From Pseudomonadota bacterium (GTDB lineage: Bacteria > Pseudomonadota > Alphaproteobacteria > Rhizobiales > Devosiaceae), in contig JAEYTN010000533.1 in the NCBI GenBank assembly GCA_023433985.1, positions 1-8,985 of the forward strand: DNA of 8,985 bases, in the 5' to 3' direction. The position numbers and the translations under genes are program-made. Below are positions 1 to 5,919 of this stretch, piece after piece. Position 1 is the first letter of the stretch. Each line of letters starts with the position of its first letter. The notes under the pieces are model-generated. The model made no database searches. It was not told the DNA's origin and was given only the letters and a program-made list of their open reading frames with translations.

Positions 1-2
1 GT

Positions 3-1055
3 CTCGCCACCGGCGAGATGACCGACGTGTTCCGCTACAATGCCGGCTCGCTGTTCCAGGCGCTCAATGCGCCGCAGACGATGCTCGACCTCACCGACGA
101 GCCGTTCCAGGCCAATATCATCGACTCGTTCAAGCCGGTGGTGACCGCCACGGACGGCCGCATCTATGGCGTGCCGGAAGAAGCGGCGATGGGCGGCGGC
201 ATCCTCTACAACAAGAAGATCTATGCCGAGCTCGGGCTCTCCGTGCCCAAGACCTGGGCCGAGTTCATGGCCAACAACGAGAAGATCAAGGCGGCCGGCA
301 AGACCGCGGTGATCCAGACCTTTGGCGATACCTGGACCAGCCAGCTCTTCGTTCTCGGCGACTTCTTCAACGTGCAGGCAGCTGTTCCGACCTTTGCCGC
401 CGACTACACGGCCGGCACGGCGAAGTACGCTACCACGCCCCCCGCCATGGCCGGGTTCCAGAAGGGCGAGGACGTGTTCAAGGCCGGCTACCTCAACGAG
501 GATTTCGGCTCGGCCCTGTTCGCCGACGGCATCCGCATGGTCGCTACCGGCGAGGGCGCCCATTACCCGATGCTGACTTTCGCCATCGGCGGCATCGCCC
601 AGGATTATCCCGAGAACCTGCCGGATGTCGGCTTCTTCGCCATCCCTGGCGACGACGCCGCCAAGAACGGTCTCACCGTCTGGATGCCGGCCGCGACCTA
701 CATCTCCAAGACCACCGAGCACCCCGAAGAGGCCAAGAAGTTCGTGGCCTTCATCGCCAGCACCAAGGGTTGCGACGCCCGCTCCAGCGCCAATGGCGCG
801 ACCGGTCCCTACCTGATCAAGGGCTGTGACCTGCCCGCCGACGTCCCGGCAGCCGTAGCCGATCTGCTGCCCTACTTCCAGCAGGACGGGTTGACCGCTC
901 CGGCCCTCGAGTTCCTCTCGCCCATCAAGGGGCCGGCGCTCGAGCAGATCACCGTCGAAGTCGGCTCGGGCATCCGGGCGGCAGCCGATGCCGCTGCCCT
1001 CTACGACGAGGACGTGAAGAAGCAGGCTCAGCAGCTCGGGCTCAACTGGCAGTAG
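3..1055 (+). CDS. Sugar ABC transporter substrate-binding protein (family 1, CUT1 type), 5'-partial
   Basis: Periplasmic receptor that would capture a sugar and hand it to the two permeases downstream. The open frame enters from the window edge: codons before the Met at 18 read LATGE and continue smoothly, so that Met is internal. The signal peptide and roughly the first 60-80 residues lie outside the window (family members are usually about 410-430 residues). Family-1 signs are the early 'DVFRYNAGSLFQAL' stretch, 'ILYNKKIYAELGL.VPKTWAEF' (the hinge-side segment typical of MalE/UgpB-like proteins), and a C-terminal 'YISKTTEHPEEAKKFVAFIAS' segment before the final helices. Two Cys residues flanking 'ANGATGPYLIKG' could form a disulfide. 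The frame is uninterrupted and ends in TAG. Substrate cannot be read from sequence. The family assignment is firm, the ligand is unknown. Confidence 0.93.
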   Translation, partial: LATGEMTDVFRYNAGSLFQALNAPQTMLDLTDEPFQANIIDSFKPVVTATDGRIYGVPEEAAMGGGILYNKKIYAELGLSVPKTWAEFMANNEKIKAAGKTAVIQTFGDTWTSQLFVLGDFFNVQAAVPTFAADYTAGTAKYATTPPAMAGFQKGEDVFKAGYLNEDFGSALFADGIRMVATGEGAHYPMLTFAIGGIAQDYPENLPDVGFFAIPGDDAAKNGLTVWMPAATYISKTTEHPEEAKKFVAFIASTKGCDARSSANGATGPYLIKGCDLPADVPAAVADLLPYFQQDGLTAPALEFLSPIKGPALEQITVEVGSGIRAAADAAALYDEDVKKQAQQLGLNWQ

Positions 1056-1073
1056 GCCTCGCCTGAATGGGTT

Positions 1074-1100
1074 CCGCGCCCGGCTCCCGGCCGGGCGCGG
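1074..1100 (+). promoter_or_regulatory. Intercistronic hairpin between binding-protein and permease genes
   Basis: Perfect 11-bp inverted repeat, CCGCGCCCGGC (1074-1084) and GCCGGGCGCGG (1090-1100), with a 5-base loop TCCCG. It sits 18 bases after the binding-protein stop and ends 22 bases before the permease start. No T-run follows, so it is not a classical intrinsic terminator. In importer operons such hairpins commonly protect the upstream mRNA from 3' exonucleases or cause partial termination, giving more binding protein than permease. That role is inferred here. Confidence 0.7.
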
Positions 1101-1109
1101 CTTCCGACT

Positions 1110-1115
1110 GGAGGG
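1110..1115 (+). promoter_or_regulatory. Ribosome binding site of the MalF-like permease
   Basis: GGAGGG lies 7 bases before the ATG at 1123. It is a near-consensus Shine-Dalgarno sequence and fixes this start over later in-frame Met codons. Confidence 0.75.
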
Positions 1116-1122
1116 ACGACGG

Positions 1123-2046
1123 ATGAGCCTGGCGGCACGCGCGGACAACGACCTGGAGGTGAGCGCGACCGTGCGTCACCGATGGCGAAAGGCGACGGAT
1201 GCGTATCCCACGTGGTTCTACCTCCCGGCCGCCATCGTCTTCAGCGTGCTCTTCACGCTTCCCACGATCGCCTCCCTGTTCTTCAGCCTGACGCGCTGGA
1301 CGCTGTTCGAGGCGCAGTTCATCGGCCTCGCCAACTTCGTGCAGTTCTTTAAGGAACCGTTCCTGGTGCAGGGGCTGTTCAACACGCTGATCTACGGCGT
1401 GGTGACCTCGGGGGCCAAGGTGGTGCTCGGCATGATGCTGGCGCTGCTCCTGACTTCCGACATCATCGGCCGCGGCTATCTGCGTGCCGTGATCTTCTTC
1501 CCTGTCCTGGTGTCGACGGTGGGCGTCGGCATCGCGTTCGTCGCGATGATGCATCCCACCCAAGGCGTCATCAACGAAACGCTGGCGATCTTCGGGATCA
1601 AGGGACCAGCCTGGCTCACCGACCCGCGCTTCGCCCTCTACTCGGTGGCGCTGGTCGATGTGTGGAAGGGCGTTGGCCTCGCCACGGTCATCTACATGGC
1701 CGGGGTGGTGTCGATCCCGCAGGACTATTTCGAGGCCGCGCGGATCGACGGCGCCAGTTCGTGGCAGAACTTCTGGGCCATCACCCTGCCCCTGCTGCAC
1801 CCGGCGACCGTCACGGTGATCATCCTCTCGCTGATCGGGGGCTTGCGCTCCTTCGACCTCATCTGGGCTATGACCAAGGGCGGCCCCGGCTTCACCTCCG
1901 ACGTCATCGCCTCGGTGATCTATAAGCAGTACCAGGCGGGATTCTACGGCCTCTCCACCGCCGGCAACGTCGTCCTGTTCGTCCTCGTGGCGCTGATCAT
2001 CGTGCCGCTTTCGATGTACCTCAACCGTGGTGAGGTCGAGCGATGA
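1123..2046 (+). CDS. Sugar ABC transporter permease, MalF/UgpA-like
   Basis: Inner-membrane subunit of the CUT1 importer, pairing with the next gene to form the translocation path. 307 residues, a usual length for short MalF/UgpA-type permeases. A charged cytoplasmic N-terminus (residues 1-30) precedes about six membrane segments, near residues 31-54, 87-111, 120-142, 171-193, 228-250 and 281-300. The cytoplasmic EAA loop that docks on the ATPase is clear at about residues 204-227, reading 'EAARIDGASSWQNFWAITLP', with the conserved EAA...G core. 'PGFTSDVI' follows at about 255-262, as usual in this family. A strong ribosome site supports the start, and the stop overlaps the next gene by ATGA. 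The frame is intact. Transported sugar unknown. Confidence 0.95.
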   Translation: MSLAARADNDLEVSATVRHRWRKATDAYPTWFYLPAAIVFSVLFTLPTIASLFFSLTRWTLFEAQFIGLANFVQFFKEPFLVQGLFNTLIYGVVTSGAKVVLGMMLALLLTSDIIGRGYLRAVIFFPVLVSTVGVGIAFVAMMHPTQGVINETLAIFGIKGPAWLTDPRFALYSVALVDVWKGVGLATVIYMAGVVSIPQDYFEAARIDGASSWQNFWAITLPLLHPATVTVIILSLIGGLRSFDLIWAMTKGGPGFTSDVIASVIYKQYQAGFYGLSTAGNVVLFVLVALIIVPLSMYLNRGEVER

Positions 2047-2873
2047 ACAGCCTCAGGCGCTACCTGGTCGGCGGCACGGCAATCGCCGCCACCTTCTTCG
2101 TCTTCATCGTGCCGTTCATCTTCATCGTGCTGATGGCGGCCAAGGACCGCAAGCAGGCCTCGACGCGCGCCTTCGACCTGCCGAACCAATGGCACCTGTG
2201 GGACAACCTGGTGCAGGTGATCCAGACCCGCGACTACATGCTGGTCACCGCCTTTATCAATTCGAGCATCCTCACCGTCGCCAGCGTGACGCTGCTGGTG
2301 GTATTCGGCGCCATGGTAGGCTTCGTGCTGCAGCGCAACGCCCGCTCCCGCTGGACACCGGTGGTGAACTTCTTCGTCCTCGCCGGCCTGATCATTCCGC
2401 CCGCCGTGGTTCCGACCATCTGGGTGATGCAGTCGGTAGGCCTGTTCAAGACGCTGCACGGGCTGGTGCTGATCGAGGTCGCCTACGGCCTCAGCTTCTC
2501 GGTGTTGCTGTTCAGGGCCTTCATCGCCACGATTCCGAGGGAACTGGACGAGGCAGCGATCATCGATGGCGCGGGCCCGCTCCGGCTCTTCTTCCAGGTG
2601 GTACTGCCGCTGCTGCGGCCGGTGGTCGTAACCCTGATCGTGGTGCAGTCGGTGGCCATCTTCAACGATTTCACGAACCCGCTCTACTACCTGCCGGGCA
2701 GGGACAACGTCACCGTGCAACTGACGCTCTACAACTTCCAGAGCCAGTTCAGCACGTCCTACAACCTGCTGTTCATGAACATCCTGCTGATCACAATCCC
2801 GCCGCTGATCGTCTACCTGTTCTTCAACCGGCAGATCGTGGCGGGGATGACGGCAGGAGCAGTTAAGGGCTAG
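2043..2873 (+). CDS. Sugar ABC transporter permease, MalG/UgpE-like
   Basis: Second membrane subunit of the CUT1 importer. The ATG at 2043 overlaps the previous stop (ATGA), implying translational coupling. 276 residues, matching the usual MalG/UgpE length of about 270-285. Six predicted membrane segments, near residues 11-32, 68-93, 107-129, 138-160, 195-215 and 243-262. The EAA loop is at about residues 170-193 ('EAAIIDGAGPLRLFFQVVLP'). The frame is intact and ends in TAG. No MsmX/UgpC-type ATPase follows. The next gene is on the opposite strand, so the ATPase must be encoded upstream of the window, elsewhere, or have been lost. Substrate unknown. Confidence 0.95.
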   Translation: MNSLRRYLVGGTAIAATFFVFIVPFIFIVLMAAKDRKQASTRAFDLPNQWHLWDNLVQVIQTRDYMLVTAFINSSILTVASVTLLVVFGAMVGFVLQRNARSRWTPVVNFFVLAGLIIPPAVVPTIWVMQSVGLFKTLHGLVLIEVAYGLSFSVLLFRAFIATIPRELDEAAIIDGAGPLRLFFQVVLPLLRPVVVTLIVVQSVAIFNDFTNPLYYLPGRDNVTVQLTLYNFQSQFSTSYNLLFMNILLITIPPLIVYLFFNRQIVAGMTAGAVKG

Positions 2874-2919
2874 CGACCACGTCCGGGTCGGCTGAACTCG
2901 ACGCGCCCCAACCCGCCAT

Positions 2920-2966
2920 CCCGTGCCGGCCGCACGGGCAGGTCGGGCGGAGCAATGCCCCGCCCG
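2920..2966. terminator. Two adjacent hairpins in the convergent gap, probable bidirectional terminator
   Basis: The 101-base gap between the permease stop (2873) and the oppositely oriented isomerase stop (2975) holds two stem-loops. CCCGTGC (2920-2926) pairs with GCACGGG (2932-2938) over a 5-base loop. CGGGCGG (2944-2950) pairs with CCGCCCG (2960-2966) over a 9-base loop. Neither has a T-tract on either strand, so U-run-dependent termination is doubtful. The position between converging genes favours transcript ending or 3'-end protection. The stems are visible; the function is inferred. Confidence 0.5.
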
Positions 2967-2974
2967 CGATTGCG

Positions 2975-3703
2975 TCAGAACGCGCCGAACAGGGCGTTCT
3001 GGGCGATGCGCAGCGCCGAAATCGCGTCGTGCCGGCTCTGCGCCTCCTTCAACGCCTCGACGTCCAGCGCATCGAGCCCGCGGGCTACCGCCTTGAGGAA
3101 ATCGATGGCGTGGTTGGCAGTCGCGACGCTGTCCTCGCGGAACGGGAACTGGTCGAGCTGCCAAACGCCCTCCCAATTGTTCTTCTTGAGCACATAGAAG
3201 AACTCGAACAACTCCGTTGGGTGCAGGCTGCCAGCCACCAGGTCGTCGTCCCAGGAGCGGTAGTTGTCGTTCACGTCCATGCCGAACAGGCGGCCATAGT
3301 CGATGGCAACCTGGGCCGAATCCGCCGGGCTTTCGCCGCCGAACAGCGCATGGCCGAAGTCGAGCAGGATGCCGATGTTTGGCAGCCCGATCTTCTCGAT
3401 GCCCAGCAGAGTGCGCGACACCGAGCCGAAGCTCATGTGCACGCGCGGCTCGCGCGGCTTGTACTCGATGACGAATTTCAGGTCCGGATTCTCGCTCGCC
3501 AACTGCCCGATGCCATCGAGCGAGTGCTTCCACAGAACTCCGTGATCGACTTGGAACGGATAGTCCCAGCCGTCCTGCCCCGGCCACACTTTCACGTACT
3601 CGGCGCCGAAGTAGCGCACCACGTCGCAGGCCCCGGTGATGAGCTCGTGCGCCCGCCGCCGGATGCCCGGATCGGGGTTGGTGAAGGCGCCCTTCGCGTC
3701 CGC
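2975..3703 (-). pseudogene. Sugar isomerase (xylose isomerase-like TIM barrel), 5'-truncated remnant
   Basis: C-terminal part of a metal-dependent sugar isomerase/epimerase of the xylose-isomerase-like TIM-barrel superfamily. Homology begins at about 'KGAFTNPDP' and runs about 240 residues to the TGA at 2975-2977. Family signs: '[19 protein letters not shown]', then plausible metal ligands Glu in 'FVIEYKPRE', Asp in '[13 protein letters not shown]', the '[12 protein letters not shown]' segment, and Asp in '[13 protein letters not shown]'. The barrel's first strands, roughly 80-100 residues, are missing. Instead the frame runs backwards into antisense-frame kinase sequence, giving a meaningless leader with an apparent Met at 3754. 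As part of a kinase/transketolase operon it most likely interconverted an aldose and a ketose (D-apiose to D-apulose is one candidate). The isomerase class is confident, the substrate is not. As it stands it is unlikely to fold. Confidence 0.85.
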
Positions 3704-3705
3704 GA
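3694..3705. other. Fusion junction between kinase and isomerase fragments
   Basis: On the minus strand, kinase homology stops at the Thr of 'NASRT' (codon at 3697-3699) and isomerase homology starts within a few codons in a different reading frame. Roughly the last 300 kinase residues and the first 80-100 isomerase residues are absent. The joint falls in the short inverted repeat TCGCG-TC-CGCGA, which may be coincidence. No insertion-sequence end or target-site duplication is visible. A natural internal deletion and an assembly chimera are both possible. Confidence 0.75.
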
Positions 3706-4254
3706 GGCGTTGGAGTGATCGGTCGCATGCACGAGGCCGCCCGTCAGCTTCCACAACAGCCAGGCATCCACGGTTCCGGCCCGCAGTCCACCCGCTTCAG
3801 CCTGCGCCCGGGCGCAGGGAATCTCGTCCAACAGCCAGGCGATCTTCGCCGCCGGAAACAGCGGATCGAGCGCCAGCCCGGTGCGTTCCTCGATCTCCCC
3901 GGCGTGGCCAGCCGCACGCAGGGCAGCGCAACGCCCGGCCGAACGACGGCATTGCCAGATCACCGCCGGTCCCACCGGTGCCCCAGTCTTGGCGTCCCAC
4001 AGCACGATGGTCTCGCGCTGGTTGGAAATGCCGAGCGCCGCGATCGGCCGGTCGGCCAGCGCGACCACCTCGTCGATCACGCGGGTGACGCCGGTCCAGA
4101 TGTCGTCGGCCGATTGCTCCGCCCAGCCCGGCTGCGGGTAGTGCACCGTCATCGGCACGGCGGACTGCGCGACGATCCCGCCATCCGCGGCCACCAGGAG
4201 TGCCTTGGTGTTGGTCGTGCCCTGGTCGATGGCGAGGACGAGGCCGCCGCTCAT
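3697..4254 (-). pseudogene. FGGY-family carbohydrate kinase, 3'-truncated remnant
   Basis: N-terminal domain of an FGGY kinase (glycerol/xylulose kinase group), which would phosphorylate the ketose made by the neighbouring isomerase. Seen in order: phosphate loop 'DQGTTNTK' at residues 10-17, 'ISNQRET' at about 76-82 (substrate contact region), 'WQCRR' at 100-104, '[13 protein letters not shown]' at 161-173 and '[11 protein letters not shown]' at 176-186. These resemble glycerol kinase closely, but apulose- and other ketose-kinases share them. Homology ends at residue 186 of an expected 490-500. The frame then runs about 34 nonsense residues antisense-shifted through isomerase DNA to a stop at 3592-3594. 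The whole C-terminal ATP-binding half is lost, so the product should be inactive. The ATG at 4254 overlaps the transketolase TGA (ATGA), showing the two were one operon. Confidence 0.87.
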
Positions 4255-5003
4255 CGCTTCTTCGCTACCACCTGCCGCACCGCCTCGGCGATGCCGCTGG
4301 GCGTGAGCCCGAAATGCTCCATCAGCTACTCCGCCGATCCGGTCGGCAGGAAGCCCGGAAACCCCAGGATTCGCATCGGCACCGGCTCGTGCGTCGCGAC
4401 GACTTCCGCCACCGCACCGCCGAGCCCGCCCCGCACCGAGTGCTCCTCCACCGTAACGATGGCGCCGGTCCCGGCCGCCGCGAGGACCGCCGCCTCGTCG
4501 AGCGGGTTCACCGTCGACATGTTGACGACCCGTGCGGAAATTCCCTCCCCGGTCAGGGCCTGCGCCGCCGCTATCGCCCGATGCACCATAGTGCCATTGG
4601 CAATGATGGCGACATCGTCGCCCTCGACCAGCACCTCAGCCTTGCCGATCTCGAAGCGCGGGTCCTTCCGTTTCAGTGCCGGCACCGGCATGCGGCTCAC
4701 GCGCACGAATACCGGCCCGTCAATGGCTGCGGCAGCACGGATCGCCTGCTCGGTCTCCCACGGGTCGGAGGGCGCGATCAGCGTCAGGTTGGTCAGCAGC
4801 CGCAGCCACGCCATGTCCTCGATCGAGTGGTGCGTCGGCCCCAGCTCGCCATAGGCCACGCCGCTCGATTGCCCAATCAGCTTCACGTTGACGTTGGAAT
4901 AGGCGATGTCCGCCTTGATCTGTTAGAGCGCCCGCCCGGTCAGAAGCAGGCCGCCGCCGAAACGAACGGCACCTTGCCCCCATTGGCGAGGCCGGCGCCC
5001 ACC
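4251..5003 (-). pseudogene. Transketolase C-terminal subunit, truncated and disrupted remnant
   Basis: Pyrimidine-binding and C-terminal domains of a split (two-subunit) transketolase, a thiamine-diphosphate enzyme moving two-carbon units. Recognisable parts in order: 'GLANGGKVPFVSA', 'LTGRAL', 'QIKADIAYSNVNVKLIG', 'YGELGPTHHSIEDMAWLR', 'PSDPWETEQAIRAA', then the C-terminal domain with 'VVNMSTVNPLDE', 'VTVEEHSVRGGLGGAVAE' and 'GFPGFLPTGSAE'. The upstream third, including the region of the catalytic Glu, is missing at the junction near 5003. Three lesions follow: a one-base-type frameshift at about 4943-4958, TAA at 4923-4925 (Glu or Tyr expected, 'GRAL*QIKAD') and TAG at 4326-4328 (Trp likely, 'SAE*LMEHFGL'). 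After the TAG the frame stays good to its natural TGA at 4251-4253, overlapping the kinase start. The coding identity is clear; it is either a pseudogene or badly sequenced. Confidence 0.87.
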
Positions 5004-5007
5004 CCGG
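5001..5007. other. Fusion junction between transketolase and permease fragments
   Basis: To the left, minus-strand transketolase homology ('VGAGLANGG') can be followed to about 5003. To the right, plus-strand permease homology ('RLMPANPIDGY') starts at about 5005. Both genes are cut mid-domain: the transketolase lacks its first part and the permease lacks its first membrane helix. No spacer, insertion-sequence end or repeat remains between them. Anything formerly lying between the loci, such as the transketolase N-terminal subunit, a family-5 binding protein gene or a promoter, is absent. Confidence 0.72.
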
Positions 5008-5919
5008 CTGATGCCGGCCAACCCGATCGACGGCTATATCGGCCAGTTGCAGGCTCGCGCCTCGGGCGCACTGACGCCGGAAGCGATCGAGGGCCTGCGC
5101 GCCAACCTCGAGGAACTCTACGGGCTGAAGGGCGACATCTTCTCGCAATACCTGAGCTACCTGAACCGCGTGGTGCTCCACTTCGATTTCGGCCCGTCCT
5201 TCGCTTTCTATCCGCAGGCGGTGTCGCAGATCATCTTCACGGCGCTCCCCTATACGCTGGGGCTGCTGCTGGTTTCGACCGTCATCGCCTGGATCCTCGG
5301 CAACATGGTCGGGCTCGTCGCCGGATACTTCCACCACAAGAAGGCCGCCACCGTGCTCGAGGTGGTGGGCATCCTGCTCTACCCGATCCCGTACTACATC
5401 CTGGCGGTCACGGTGATCCTGATGCTGAGCTACGTGATCCCGCTGTTCCCGCTCTCGCCGTCGTTCCCGGTCGGACAGATGACGCCGCAGAAATTCGGCA
5501 TGATCATCTTCAACTCGCTGCTGCCGGCGCTGACGCTGGTGCTGGCGGGCTTCGGCTGGAACATCCTCTCGATGAAGGCGCTCGCGGTCGCGACCACGGA
5601 GGAGCCCTATGTCACCTATGCGCGGCTCAAGGGCACGTCGAACTGGACGCGGATGATCCGCTATGTCTTCCCCAACGCCATGCTGCCGCAGGTCACCGCG
5701 CTCGCGCTCTCGCTCGGCACGGTGTTCAACGGCGCGCTGCTCACCGAGATCCTGTTCTCGTACCCCGGTGTCGGGCTCATCATGCGCACCGCCGCCTCGA
5801 GCGGCGACTACAACGTGCTCTACGGCGCCATAACCATCTCGATCATCGCGGTCGCCACGGCGGGCCTCGTCATCGACCTGATCTATCCCCTGCTCGACCC
5901 CCGGATCCGCCACAAATGA
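5005..5919 (+). CDS. Peptide/oligosaccharide ABC transporter permease, OppB/DppB-like, 5'-truncated
   Basis: First membrane subunit of an Opp/Dpp-type importer. Homology starts abruptly with 'RLMPANPIDGYIGQLQ', which in this family follows the N-terminal membrane helix, so about 35-45 residues including that helix are missing. The Met at 5011 is the internal Met of 'RLMPANP' and has no ribosome site. From there 302 residues are uninterrupted: periplasmic loop with 'YLSYLNRVVLHFDFGPSF' (residues 47-64), membrane segments near 74-105, 114-143, 162-187, 227-250 and 272-296, an EAA-type loop near 197-225 ('EEPYVTYARLKGTSNW') and the usual 'YPGVGLIMRTA' at 251-261. The long 'LTPEAIEGLRANLEELYGL' insert is common in the subgroup importing oligosaccharides. 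The stop overlaps the next start (ATGA). Without its first helix, function is doubtful. Confidence 0.85.
   Translation, partial: RLMPANPIDGYIGQLQARASGALTPEAIEGLRANLEELYGLKGDIFSQYLSYLNRVVLHFDFGPSFAFYPQAVSQIIFTALPYTLGLLLVSTVIAWILGNMVGLVAGYFHHKKAATVLEVVGILLYPIPYYILAVTVILMLSYVIPLFPLSPSFPVGQMTPQKFGMIIFNSLLPALTLVLAGFGWNILSMKALAVATTEEPYVTYARLKGTSNWTRMIRYVFPNAMLPQVTALALSLGTVFNGALLTEILFSYPGVGLIMRTAASSGDYNVLYGAITISIIAVATAGLVIDLIYPLLDPRIRHK

Noticed and set aside
1944..3728. A 594-codon open frame on the minus strand
   Set aside because: It covers antisense of both permease ends and a wrong frame of the isomerase. Composition is His/Arg/Gln-rich with no domain, as expected for shadow frames in GC-rich DNA.
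3697..4254. Functional bifunctional kinase-isomerase fusion enzyme
   Set aside because: The two parts are in different reading frames and each lacks essential portions of its fold.
3694..5007. Insertion sequence or transposon at the junctions
   Set aside because: No transposase fragment, terminal inverted repeats or target duplications are visible at either joint.
4720..5913. A 397-codon minus-strand frame rich in Arg, Asp, Glu and His
   Set aside because: Typical antisense shadow of a hydrophobic membrane-protein gene; no recognisable fold or start signal.
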